Assembly: GCA_963776845.1 (NCBI GenBank)
Contig: CAVZOJ010000003.1
Span: forward strand, 806,001-870,000
Source: Roseitranquillus sp963776845
GTDB lineage: Bacteria; Pseudomonadota; Alphaproteobacteria; Rhodobacterales; Rhodobacteraceae
Length of the DNA: 64,000 nt
Direction of reading: 5' to 3'
In this document: piece by piece, positions 54,559 to 64,000 of the stretch
How the letters are laid out: each line of letters opens with the position of its first letter
Numbering within the stretch: position 1 is the first letter of the stretch
Program-made: the position numbers and the translations under genes
Notes under the pieces: model-generated
The model's database searches: none
The model's input: the letters and a program-made list of their open reading frames with translations, nothing else
What the model was told of the DNA's origin: nothing

Positions 54559-54948
54559 TCAGGGGCGACCGGATGCCGGCTGGTAGGCGGCGCGGCACCC
54601 CTGCGGGCGGAGGAGTTCGTCGAGGAGCGGCGAGATGTCCTCCACCCGTTCGGCGACGAGGTGGGTCACGCCGCCGCCGCGCTGGATCCGGCCGGTGACC
54701 TTGAGCGCACGACCGGCAATGACGGCGCGGCGGAAGGTCTCGTAGATCCTGCGCCAGACGATGACGTTGCAGATGCCTGTCTCGTCCTCGAGCGTGACGA
54801 AGATGACGCCCTTCGCCGTGCCGGGCCGCTGCCGGATCAGGACGAGGCCCGCCACGGCGACGCGGGCATTCTGCGGCGGGTCTTCGAGCCGGCCGCAGGG
54901 CAGGCAGGACGGCGGCCGCGGCCAGGATGCCGATGGTGGGACGGTCAT
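54559..54948 (-). pseudogene. dnaE2: Remnant of error-prone DNA polymerase DnaE2 (C-terminal OB domain)
   Basis: About 100 recognisable residues, from VAVAGLVLIRQRPGTAKGVI through FVTLEDETGICNVIVW to DISPLLDELL. These match the OB-fold end of DnaE2/alpha-type polymerases (the RQRPGTAKGVIF...LEDETG pattern). The PHP, palm and finger domains (about 950 residues) are absent; upstream sequence is non-coding and then the ferredoxin promoter. No imuA or imuB is nearby. It is most simply a truncated leftover, though a free-standing OB protein cannot be excluded. Confidence 0.72.
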
Positions 54949-55040
54949 GGAACAAGAGTAGAACACTTGCGCTGCGGCGCAAGCCTTGCGTCCGCCCCTG
55001 AGGATCGACTATCTGCCCCGGAACGGAAGCGGAGAATGGC

Positions 55041-55364
55041 ATGGCGCGGATCACCTACATCGAGCATGGCGGGACGGAACACGTCGTCGACGTGCCGAAC
55101 GGCATGACGGTGATGGAAGGCGCGCGCGACAACGGCATCCCCGGGATCGAGGCCGATTGCGGTGGCGCCTGCGCCTGCTCGACCTGCCATGTCTACGTGG
55201 CCCCCGACTGGGTCGAGAAGCTGCCGGAGAAGGACGAGATGGAGCAGGACATGCTCGATTTCGCCTACGAGCCCGACGAGGTCCGCTCTCGCTTGACGTG
55301 CCAACTGAAGGTCACGGACGTGCTCGACGGGCTGGTCGTGCAGATGCCCGAGAAGCAGATCTAG
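55041..55364 (+). CDS. 2Fe-2S ferredoxin, adrenodoxin type
   Basis: 107 aa. Cluster ligands Cys40, Cys46, Cys49 and Cys87 in the C-x5-C-x2-C...C pattern (CGGACACSTCHVY and RLTCQLKV). GGAGA precedes ATG 55041. This type donates electrons to P450s or serves Fe-S assembly; no isc genes adjoin. It may be the partner of the P450 at 1120, but that is a guess. Confidence 0.92.
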   Translation: MARITYIEHGGTEHVVDVPNGMTVMEGARDNGIPGIEADCGGACACSTCHVYVAPDWVEKLPEKDEMEQDMLDFAYEPDEVRSRLTCQLKVTDVLDGLVVQMPEKQI

Positions 55365-55437
55365 CCAGCCGACCGAGCGGAGCGGGCTGCCGCCCGCAAG
55401 ACCTTTCTGGATGATCGAGGTGCGACTCGCAGCGGGA

Positions 55438-57564
55438 TCAGCGCACGGCGACAGCCGCGGGGCCGCCTGAGATCGACCCGATGCGGGCCGCGGCGATACC
55501 GGCATCCCGGAGCGCCGCGAGCGTCGCGTCGGCGGTCTCGGGCGGGACTGCGGCGAGGAGACCTCCGGCGGTCTGCGGGTCGTAGAGCAGAGCCTCGCGC
55601 GGGTCATCGGGCGGCCGGGCGCCGAAGGCATGGCGGAGATTTGCCTCGAAGAGCGTGGACCGGACCCCGCGCGCCGCAAGCTCTTGCGCGCCGCGAAGAA
55701 GCGGCACGGTGCCGAGGTCGATCTCTGCCGAGACGTCCGAGGCGCGCGCGATGTTGGCGAGGTGCCCCGCGAGCCCGAATCCGGTCACGTCGGTCATCGC
55801 GTGGGCGTGCGACAAGAGCCGCGACGCGACGCCCTGCGGCGACTGCATCGCGGCGAGGCAGTCCGCCACCCACGGGCCTCGCGCCGCCAGCGTCATCTCC
55901 GCCGCGAGGATGGTGCCGGACCCGATCGGCTTGGTCAGGATCAGCGCGTCGCCCGGCCGGGCTCCGGAGAGGGTGACCGGGGCACGGTCGCAGAGCCCGG
56001 TGACGGTGAAGCCCAGCGTCAGTTCCGCGCCGAGAGAGGTGTGGCCGCCGACGATCTCTGCGCCCTCGGCGGAGAAGACGCTGCGGGCGCCATCCATGAT
56101 CTCGGCGAGCCAGGCCTGCTGCAGCGCGGGCGTCATGCGCGGCAGGATCACCGTCGCGAGTGCGGCTTGCGGCGCGGCGCCCATCGCCCAGACGTCCCCG
56201 AGGGCGTGGTTCGCCGCGATGCGCGCCATGACCCAAGGGTCCTCCGTCACGGCGCGGAGATGGTCTGTCGAAATCACCTGGTGGACGTTCCCAGTCGCCA
56301 GCAGGGCGGCGTCGTCACCCACCCCGCCCAGCGCGATGCCAAGTGCCTCGCCGCCGACCTTGGCGCCGCAGCCGCCGCACATCGGCTTCGGGCCTAGGGC
56401 CGAGGAGAGGCCGGCCACGTGCTCCCGCGGCAGCGGCGGTTGCGGCATCGGCGTGAGGTCGACGAACCGGTCCATGAACCGCCGGTCGATCCTGTCCTTC
56501 CACCGCCATAGAACGGGTGCGGCGAGGGCGGCGCCCCATTTCTCGGCGAGGGCTGCGCGTTGGCCAAGCGAGACGAGCTTCAGGTAGTCGCGCTGTGGCC
56601 GGTAACGGCGCCGCGCGGCGCGCGTCAGATCGGCGCGCAAGTTGGCGTGGAGCGTCGGAGCCTGCCGCACCGCAAAGACGCCGGCCTTGGGCCGGGGCGC
56701 GTACGTGAGATGCGCGCAGTCGCCGACGGCGTAGATCGCGGGGTCGCTCACCGACCGGAGCATGTCGTCGACGGCGACATAGCCGTTCGCGAGTTCCAGC
56801 CCCGTCGTCGCCAGCCAGCCGTGCGGGCGCGCCCCGGCCGCGCCGACTGTCAAGTCCGAGGGAACGTCACGGTCGGCGAGGTGGAGGGCCCGTTCCGAGA
56901 CGGCGTCGACGCTGGCATGCTCCACAAGCTCGATCCCGGCCCGCTGCAGGCGGTCGAGCAGGATCTCGCGGCCACGCTGTGTGCTCCCGGACAGGGCGCG
57001 GCCCGCGTCGACCACGGTGATCCGCGGTGTATGGCGCCGCAGCCGCCACGCCATCGCGAGCGCGAGTTCAACTCCCGCGACTCCGGCGCCGATGACGGCC
57101 ATGGCGGGCCGTTCCGGCGGGTCGGCGACGAAGCGCTCCCATGCGGCGGCCAGCGTGCCGAGGGGCTTGGCGGGGACCGCGTACCGATCGAACCCCGGCA
57201 GGTCCGACATCGCCGACATGACGCCGACATCGAGCGATGCGATGTCGTAGGCGATCGGCGGTCGGCCGGGCACGTGGATGCGCGCCGCGGCGCGATCGAT
57301 CCCCTCGACGCGACCCAGGATCAGGCGCGCTCCGGCGTGGCGCGCGAGACGGACGAGGTCGATGTCGAGCGCCTCGCGCTTGTAGTGGCCCGCGACGTGG
57401 CCGGGCAGCATCCCCGTATAGGGCGCCGTCGGATCGGGATTGACGAGCGTCAGCCGCGCCCCGGCAAGCGGCCTCATGCCCCAGCGCCGCAGGACGAGGG
57501 CGTGGGTATGGCCGCCGCCGATCAGGACGACTTCGCGGACCAGGGGCAGGGGCAGGGCGTGCAT
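55438..57564 (-). CDS. selD: Fusion of pyridine-nucleotide disulfide oxidoreductase with selenide, water dikinase (SelD)
   Basis: 708 aa. Residues 1 to about 380 form a two-dinucleotide-domain flavoprotein (VVLIGGGHTHALVLRRWG, MAVIGAGVAGVELALAMAWR, AIYAVGDCAHL). Residues about 390-708 are SelD: PMCGGCGAKVGGEALG with the active Cys, VISTDHLRAVTEDPW, IVGGHTSLGAELTLGFTVTG and TDVTGFGLAGHLANIA. SelD makes selenophosphate from selenide and ATP; the fused oxidoreductase may supply or sense reduced selenium. No selA, selB, tRNA-Sec or selenouridine synthase gene is in the window. Convergent with the ferredoxin gene. Confidence 0.9.
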   Translation of the reverse strand: MHALPLPLVREVVLIGGGHTHALVLRRWGMRPLAGARLTLVNPDPTAPYTGMLPGHVAGHYKREALDIDLVRLARHAGARLILGRVEGIDRAAARIHVPGRPPIAYDIASLDVGVMSAMSDLPGFDRYAVPAKPLGTLAAAWERFVADPPERPAMAVIGAGVAGVELALAMAWRLRRHTPRITVVDAGRALSGSTQRGREILLDRLQRAGIELVEHASVDAVSERALHLADRDVPSDLTVGAAGARPHGWLATTGLELANGYVAVDDMLRSVSDPAIYAVGDCAHLTYAPRPKAGVFAVRQAPTLHANLRADLTRAARRRYRPQRDYLKLVSLGQRAALAEKWGAALAAPVLWRWKDRIDRRFMDRFVDLTPMPQPPLPREHVAGLSSALGPKPMCGGCGAKVGGEALGIALGGVGDDAALLATGNVHQVISTDHLRAVTEDPWVMARIAANHALGDVWAMGAAPQAALATVILPRMTPALQQAWLAEIMDGARSVFSAEGAEIVGGHTSLGAELTLGFTVTGLCDRAPVTLSGARPGDALILTKPIGSGTILAAEMTLAARGPWVADCLAAMQSPQGVASRLLSHAHAMTDVTGFGLAGHLANIARASDVSAEIDLGTVPLLRGAQELAARGVRSTLFEANLRHAFGARPPDDPREALLYDPQTAGGLLAAVPPETADATLAALRDAGIAAARIGSISGGPAAVAVR

Positions 57565-57605
57565 GAACGCGGTCTATCGTGGAGCGGCCGGCGCGGCCAC
57601 CGGCG

Positions 57606-58155
57606 TCACGGCGCCACCCACGCGCCGCCAAACCCGTCCTCGATCCGGTAGACGGCGCGCCGCTGGCGGTCGTCGCCAAGGTGCAGCGCGTCGATCCGGT
57701 GCACGTAGGCCGTCAGCACCGCGAAGCGCCTGAGGTCGGCGGTGTCGTCCGCAGTCTCCGGGTCGGGAATTGCCGCGCCAGGCAGGCTCCCGCCGTAGCG
57801 CGTCCGAGCACGCTCCGGCACGTTCGCCCACACGTCGGAGGCGGAGGTGCCGGTGAGGACGCTGATGCGTGCATCGAGCCGCGTCTGGAGCGATGCCTGC
57901 GGATCCCAGACCAGGACCGCGGCGCGCGGACGGCGGCGCAGGTGCGCGACCTTCGACGCGGCGGCATCGGTGTGGAACTCGAGCGTCCGTGCGGCTCGGT
58001 CGGCGGCGCGCAGCACGACGGTCCGGACTTCGGGGGCGCCATCGCCGATGGTGGCCAGCGCCGGGTTGCGCGCCGCTCCCTCCCTGGCTTCGAGTCGCCG
58101 CCAGAATCTCGTCCAGCAGCGCTGGCAGGTGGAGGGCCCAAGCCGGGTCAGTCAT
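57606..58155 (-). CDS. Pyridoxamine 5'-phosphate oxidase-like FMN-binding protein (one apparent frameshift)
   Basis: About 183-aa split-barrel flavoprotein. It starts MTDPAWALHLPALLDEI at 58155, shifts near 58102-58107, and continues WRRLEAREGAARNPALATIG, VRTVVLRAADRAARTLEFHT (FMN-phosphate region) and SKVAHLRRRPRAAVLVWDP. Dropping one base in the ATTCTGG tract joins the halves without loss. It resembles the Alr4036-type relatives rather than true PdxH, so the substrate is uncertain. It lies 42 bp upstream of selD on the same strand. Confidence 0.8.
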
Positions 58156-58672
58156 CGGCGCGGCGTCGGCCGGGGAACCGGCTCCGCACGGTGCGCGGCG
58201 GCTACAGCGAGATGCGAGGGTACCGGAGGGCGAGAGGGCTCGTCTCGACGTGTCGCCGTAGCGACTTGTGACGTCGTCTCTTGAGGCCGGTCTCGACGGG
58301 CGGCACCGCCGCGACGCCGCGTGGAGCGACTGCGGGGTCCGTAAGAGTGCAGGGCATCCGGCTGGTGCATCAGGTCGCCCATCATCTTCGCCCAAAGCTG
58401 AAAGTGAAGGAGAATCTGCCCTGTCGGCTCCCGCCGGCCAAGCGGGGTTGCCTCGACGACCCGCCTTCGGTGGGCGAACTGCCCGTTCGGGCCGCGGTGG
58501 CCCTGTCGAAGGGTTCGGGGGAGCTTCCGAAACTCCATCTCGCTTCATCATCGGTCTGCTGGCCGGTTGGCGTCGGACGTCGTTCCGTCGATTGGCCGTA
58601 ACGGCCATCAACGCGCAACACGGCATGGTGGAAACCCCGGCCTGCGCGCAAATGTGCTTCGAGGTCACTGGC
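58156..58672. other. 517-bp region without a recognisable gene
   Basis: Several long but unconvincing frames cross it in both directions, all Arg/Pro/Ser-rich as expected of high-GC non-coding DNA. It contains CCTGTCGAAGGG (58502-58513), the complement of a 12-mer at 53573-53584. No tRNA, terminator or IS end was recognised. Confidence 0.4.
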
Positions 58673-61075
58673 CTAGCGCTCTTGGGCGAACACCTTGACG
58701 AGCTCGGCAGGGGCCCGTGTCGCGAGGCGCCGGGCGGGCCAGAGGCTCGCCAGCGCCGCGGCGACGAGCGACAGCGCCCCGAGGAGCAGCCAGTCGCGCG
58801 GGAAGACGTGCATCGGCAGGCGCCAGCCGAACGCCTCGACATTGACGACCGCGAGCAGGATCCAGGCGAGGACGAGGCCCACCGGAACGGCCGCGACGAA
58901 GGTCAGCGCCGCCAGCGTCACGGCGCGCACGAGTTCCAGCCAGCCGAGCCGCGCCCGGGTCAGCCCGAGCGCCCAGACCGGCGCCAGCTGCGGCAGCCGA
59001 ATGCCGGCCAGCGTCAGCAACGATGTCAGGATCGCCAGTCCCGCGATGCCGAGCGTCAGGACGTTGAGCGACGAGGTCACCGCGAACGTCCGTTCGAAGA
59101 CCTCGAGCGAGAACCTCTTGAGCGCCGCCTGATCGATCACGCCGTCGGGCGAAAGGCCGAACTCCTCCACGAGCGCGCGCGCCAGCCCCTCCGGGTCATC
59201 CGTGCGGATGCCGAAGTTCCGCCGCGCGACCCCCGGGAAGCGGTCGAGCTCGGGGAGCCCGACAAGCACCTGACCCGACGTGTTGCCGTAATCCGAATAG
59301 ACGCCGGCGATCTGCGTCGGCCATCCCGGCAGGAGGATAGGGTCGCCCGGCGCAAGCTTCTCTCGGCGCGCCAGCTGCTCGTTCACGAGCACGCCCTCGC
59401 CAGAGCTGACGACGTCCCAGACGCCCGGCAGGGCGGAGAGGAGGGGCCAGTTGTCGCGGTAGGTGGCATGATCCGAGACACCGTAGATCTCGGCGGGCGC
59501 GCCGAGCACCTGCGCCTCGGTGCGCCAGATCGGCAGCACGGCAGCGGCGCGCGGCTCGAGCCAGCGCATGAGCTCGCGACCCTGGGTCTCGTCCTCGACC
59601 TCGACATAGAGCTCGGACGCGAGGCGCTGGTCTAACCAGCCGGTGAAGGTCAGCCGGAACGACTGAACCATGGTCCCGACGCCGATGTTCGCGGCAAGTG
59701 CGAGAAGAAGCGCCATGAGCGCGAGCCCGAGACCCGGAAGCTGCTGGCGGGTGTCGGCCCAGAACCATTCCGAAAGTGCCCCGCGCGCCGTCCGTTCGCC
59801 GATGCGGAGGCAGAGCGAGAGCCAGAGCGGCAAAAGCAGCGCCGCGGCCACGAGCATCGCGCCGAGCATGGTGAAGCCCGCGACGAGGCCCGAGCCGAAA
59901 GCCCAGACCAGCCCAGCAGCGGCGATAAGGCACGCGGCGGCGATCGCCTGCAGGCGCAGGCCGCGTTCCGACGCGCGGGCCCAGGCGCGCGGCTGCGCGG
60001 CCGCGAGAAGGGGTAGGCGCGCAACCTTCCAGAGGGCGCCGGCGCCGGCGACCGCGGTACCAGCGACGGCGATCGCCATGCCGGCGGCCCACCAGCCGGG
60101 GCGAAGCGAGAGCGAGCCGTCGACGGTCGCGCCGTAGAGCCCCCGCAACGTCGCCGCGACATCGGGCAGGAGTGCGGCGGCGATCAGGCCGCCGAGCACC
60201 ATTCCCGCGGCGCCCGCGACGATGGCGAACAGCAGCAATTCCACCGCGAGCAGGACCAGCAGCCGGCGCGCCGGCAGGCCAAGCGCCCGGAGCGTGCGGA
60301 ACGTCGGTCGCCGCTGCTCGAACGCGAGGCCCACGGCGCCGTGGACGATGAAGAGCCCGACGGCGAAGGACAGAAGCCCGAACGCCGTGAGGTTGAGGTG
60401 GAAGCTGTCGGTCAGCCGCGCGATCTCGACGGCGCCGCCGGGCTCTCGACGCTCGAGCTCCGGCGCGATCTCGGCGAGGGGTGGCTGGCTGAGCGGCTGG
60501 TCAGGCAGGATCAGCAGCCGGTCCATGGTCTCGCCGCGGTCGAGCAGGCGCGCGGCCACGCCGATGTCGGCCATCGCTATGCCGGCCGGGACATCCTCGG
60601 CGACGACGACCGGTGGCAGGTCGTCGCCCCCGAGACGCGCCGCGGTCTCGGCATTGGCGAACAGACGTCCGGGATTGCCGATGGCTTCGGAAGGGGAGAC
60701 CTCCGTCCGGGACGCACTGCCCCCGGAAAGGGACGGTGGTGGCGCCGTCAACAGGTCGATGCCGATCACGCGGACGCGTGCGCCGGACGCGAACACATTT
60801 CCCTCGACGACCGGTGTCACGAGCCAGCCGGCGCGGCGGAGGCGGACATAGGTGTCGATGGGAATCACTCCACCGGCCGCGTCGACAAGCGCGGGGTAGG
60901 CGTCTCCGCCCGTCGCGCGTGTGGCGGCGTCGTAGCTCGCCCGCGCCTCGGCGTTGATCGCCTGCACCCCTGACCAGAGTGCCGTCGCGAGAGCGAGCCC
61001 GAGGAGCAGCGTGACGAACTGGACCGGGTGTCTTCGCCAGTGCGAGAGCAGGGCCTGGAGCGTCGCGCGGGTCAT
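58673..61075 (-). CDS. FtsX-like ABC transporter permease (lipoprotein/lipid export type)
   Basis: 800-aa MacB/FtsX-superfamily permease. A first helix (VQFVTLLLGLALATALWSGV) is followed by a large periplasmic domain, a cluster of helices around 235-450, a second periplasmic domain, and a final three-helix bundle (LNVLTLGIAGLAILTSLLTL and on). It has two FtsX repeats in one chain. With the ATPase encoded upstream (4-nt overlap) it would form an exporter or mechanotransmission pump for lipoproteins, lipids or a small molecule. Confidence 0.87.
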   Translation of the reverse strand: MTRATLQALLSHWRRHPVQFVTLLLGLALATALWSGVQAINAEARASYDAATRATGGDAYPALVDAAGGVIPIDTYVRLRRAGWLVTPVVEGNVFASGARVRVIGIDLLTAPPPSLSGGSASRTEVSPSEAIGNPGRLFANAETAARLGGDDLPPVVVAEDVPAGIAMADIGVAARLLDRGETMDRLLILPDQPLSQPPLAEIAPELERREPGGAVEIARLTDSFHLNLTAFGLLSFAVGLFIVHGAVGLAFEQRRPTFRTLRALGLPARRLLVLLAVELLLFAIVAGAAGMVLGGLIAAALLPDVAATLRGLYGATVDGSLSLRPGWWAAGMAIAVAGTAVAGAGALWKVARLPLLAAAQPRAWARASERGLRLQAIAAACLIAAAGLVWAFGSGLVAGFTMLGAMLVAAALLLPLWLSLCLRIGERTARGALSEWFWADTRQQLPGLGLALMALLLALAANIGVGTMVQSFRLTFTGWLDQRLASELYVEVEDETQGRELMRWLEPRAAAVLPIWRTEAQVLGAPAEIYGVSDHATYRDNWPLLSALPGVWDVVSSGEGVLVNEQLARREKLAPGDPILLPGWPTQIAGVYSDYGNTSGQVLVGLPELDRFPGVARRNFGIRTDDPEGLARALVEEFGLSPDGVIDQAALKRFSLEVFERTFAVTSSLNVLTLGIAGLAILTSLLTLAGIRLPQLAPVWALGLTRARLGWLELVRAVTLAALTFVAAVPVGLVLAWILLAVVNVEAFGWRLPMHVFPRDWLLLGALSLVAAALASLWPARRLATRAPAELVKVFAQER

Positions 61076-61755
61076 TCCGCGGCTGCGGCGTCCGGCAGCG
61101 CGGACACCTGACCCCGCGTCAGGTGAACCCGCCGCTTGGCGCGAGAGGCAAGGCGCGCGGAGTGCGTGACGAGAAGCAGCGCGGCTCCAAGCTCGGCGAC
61201 GAGCTCCAGCATCAGGTCCATCACCCGGCCGCCGGTCGCTTCGTCGAGGTTGCCCGTCGGTTCGTCGGCCAGCAGCAGGCGCGGTCTGCCCGCGAGCGCC
61301 CGGCCGATGGCGACACGTTGCTGCTGCCCGCCGGAGAGCTGTTCGGGATACTTGCCGCGATGCTCCGCGAGGCCCAGCCGGTCCATCAGCGTCTCGGTGA
61401 GGGCGGCGTCGTGACGTCCCGCGAGCCTTGCCTGGAAGGCGACGTTCGCCGCCGCGTCGAGCGACGGGATCAGGTTGAATTGCTGGAACACGACGCCGAT
61501 CGCCTCGCGCCGCAGCCGCGCCCGGCCGGCGTCGTCGAGCCGTGCGAGATCGGTTCCGTCGAGGAGGATGCGGCCGCGGTCGGGCGCATCGAGGCCGGCG
61601 ACGAGGTGGAGGAGGGTGCTCTTGCCCGAGCCGCTCTCACCGGTGAGCGCCAGCGTCTCGCCCGCGCCGAGCCCGAGGGTCACGCCGCGCAGGACGTCGA
61701 CCGGGCCGGCCTCGCCGGGGTAGCCTTTCCAGACGTCTTCGATCGACAGCAACAT
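61072..61755 (-). CDS. ABC transporter ATP-binding protein, LolD/MacB type
   Basis: About 227 aa from ATG 61755. Walker A GESGSGKSTLLH, Q-loop VVFQQFNLIPSLDAAANVAF, signature LSGGQQQRVAIGRAL, Walker B LLLADEPTGNLDEATG (LolD-type ADEPTGNLD) and switch VTHSARLA. An ATG 12 nt upstream (61767) is also possible. Partner of the FtsX-like permease encoded by the overlapping downstream gene. Confidence 0.9.
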   Translation of the reverse strand: MLLSIEDVWKGYPGEAGPVDVLRGVTLGLGAGETLALTGESGSGKSTLLHLVAGLDAPDRGRILLDGTDLARLDDAGRARLRREAIGVVFQQFNLIPSLDAAANVAFQARLAGRHDAALTETLMDRLGLAEHRGKYPEQLSGGQQQRVAIGRALAGRPRLLLADEPTGNLDEATGGRVMDLMLELVAELGAALLLVTHSARLASRAKRRVHLTRGQVSALPDAAAAE

Positions 61756-61809
61756 GGAACCCCACATAGGGGGCGCGGGCTTGCGCGACAGGCCGGCGTC
61801 TCGCCGCGG

Positions 61810-63071
<1,262 letters not shown>

Positions 63072-63075
<4 letters not shown>

Positions 63076-64000
63076 AGCACCATGTCGTCCCTGTGGATCA
63101 GCGCCGCGCGTCCGGGATAGCCCAGCGCCGCCTCGATGTCACCGGACCTCAGTCCCCTGATCGCACGCGTCTCGGCAGCCGTGTAGCGCGTCAGCCCCTG
63201 GCCGAGCCTGCGTCCGTCCGGTCCGGCGATCGCCACCGGATCGCCGCGGCCGAAGCTGCCCGTGACCTCGGTGACGCCGGCGGGAAGCAGTGACCGCCCC
63301 GCATCGAGCGCCGACGCGGCGCCTGCATCGACCGTCAGCGTGCCGTTCGGCTTCATCGCGGCGATCCAGCGCTTGCGCGCGGCGTGAGGGTCCGTCTCGG
63401 CGAGGAACCATGTCGCGTGCGCGCCCTTTTCCAGCGCCGACAGCGGACGCAGGACCGATCCTTCGGTGATTGCCATCGCGCAGCCCGCGGCGACTGCCGT
63501 CTTGGCCGCCATGACCTTGGTCCGCATGCCGCCCTTCGAGAGGCCGGTGCCGGCGTCACCCGCCATCGCCTCGATCTCCGGAGTGATCCGCTCCACCATG
63601 TCGATGCGTTTCGCTTCGGGGTCGCGCCGGGGATCCGACGTATAGAGCCCGTCGACGTCGGAGAGCAGCACCAGGCGGTCCGCCTCGACCGTGGCTGCGA
63701 CCTGCGCCGCCAGCCTGTCATTGTCGCCGTAGCGGATCTCGTCGGTGGCGACCGTATCGTTCTCGTTCACGATCGGCACGACCCCGAGCCGGAGGAGGTG
63801 GAGGAGCGTCGCGCGGCTGTTGAGGTAGCGGCGGCGGTTCGCGCTGTCCTCGAGCGTCACGAGGACCTGGCCGGTGACGATGCCATGCGGCGCCAGCGCC
63901 TCCTCATAGGCGCGGGCGAGGCGGATCTGCCCGACGGCCGCCGCGGCCTGGCTTTGTTCGAGCGCCAGTGTGCCATCCGGCAGGTGCAGGACGCGGCGCC
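63072..64000 (-). CDS. proB: Glutamate 5-kinase (partial at window edge)
   Basis: The reading frame stays open from the stop at 63072 through the window edge at 64000, so the N-terminus is missing. Kinase-domain parts are VPIVNENDTVATDEIRYGDN, VLLSDVDGLYTSDP and GLSKGGMRTKVMAAKTAVA; the C-terminal PUA domain includes LLPAGVTEVTGSFGRGDPVA. It phosphorylates glutamate and is normally feedback-inhibited by proline. A GTG at 63860 could be mistaken for a start, but conserved kinase sequence (LARAYEEALAPHGIVTGQVL) continues upstream of it. Confidence 0.95.

Noticed and set aside
53573..58513. 12-mer CCCTTCGACAGG at 53573-53584 with its complement at 58502-58513
   Set aside because: Looks like a dispersed intergenic repeat, but two degenerate copies are too few to define a family here.

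Overview
The window is a high-GC stretch of alphaproteobacterial chromosome, most likely from the Rhodobacterales (Roseobacter/Paracoccus-type). Pointers are the phaZ/phaC-phaP-phaR arrangement, surE-pcm, VPLPA-CTERM surface proteins, a TAXI-type TRAP transporter, the gor-hflK-hflC-degP order and many 4-bp ATGA overlaps between genes. The genes are chromosomal housekeeping and catabolism. The only clear mobile DNA is one nested insertion-sequence cluster.

Layout. 1-2300: pcm (partial), surE and a cytochrome P450. 2317-6511: TAXI receptor, alpha/beta hydrolase and fused TRAP permease, apparently one operon that ends with the P450. 6618-12330: valine catabolism (acyl-CoA dehydrogenase, 3-hydroxyisobutyryl-CoA hydrolase, mmsB, and mmsA beyond a VPLPA-CTERM gene). 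12461-15049: a CBS protein, coaD, two small paralogous proteins and gap. 15150-22680: polyhydroxyalkanoate genes phaZ, phaC, phaP and phaR, with an IS256-family element, itself split by an IS1111-type IS110 element, lying between phaP and phaR. 22683-34511: a polyamine/gamma-glutamyl catabolic cluster (omega-aminotransferase, LysR, DegT-type aminotransferase, PuuB, two PuuA-like glutamine synthetases, a class I amidotransferase, and a polar amino-acid type ABC importer). 34615-37383: PhnD-like and TerB-like genes, a striking inverted repeat, DUF3140, a rhodanese and tRNA-Pro(GGG). 37676-43649: two more VPLPA-CTERM proteins, pyrG, a sulfotransferase-like gene, secG, an M42 peptidase and a small lipoprotein. 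43836-54550: a plus-strand run of purA, DUF2842, thiamine pyrophosphokinase, DUF2267, rpiA, gor, hflK, hflC, DUF2065, degP and htpX. 54559-64000: a dnaE2 remnant, a 2Fe-2S ferredoxin, an oxidoreductase-SelD fusion, a PNPOx-like protein, a LolD/FtsX-type ABC pair, proA and proB (partial).

Sequence quality. At least eight otherwise intact genes, including pyrG (twice) and rpiA, need a 1-nt correction to read through, and in almost every case the correction is removal of one base. This looks like assembly or sequencing error more than gene decay. I report those genes as one CDS across the shift. The insertion sequences and the dnaE2 fragment do look truly decayed.

Regulation visible in the sequence. 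CTGC-N3-GCAG palindromes that fit the PHA repressor PhaR occur twice before phaP and once before a small-protein gene. Three strong hairpin terminators are present. A perfect 16-nt inverted repeat sits between the TerB-like and DUF3140 genes. Two DnaA-box sequences lie upstream of a VPLPA-CTERM gene.
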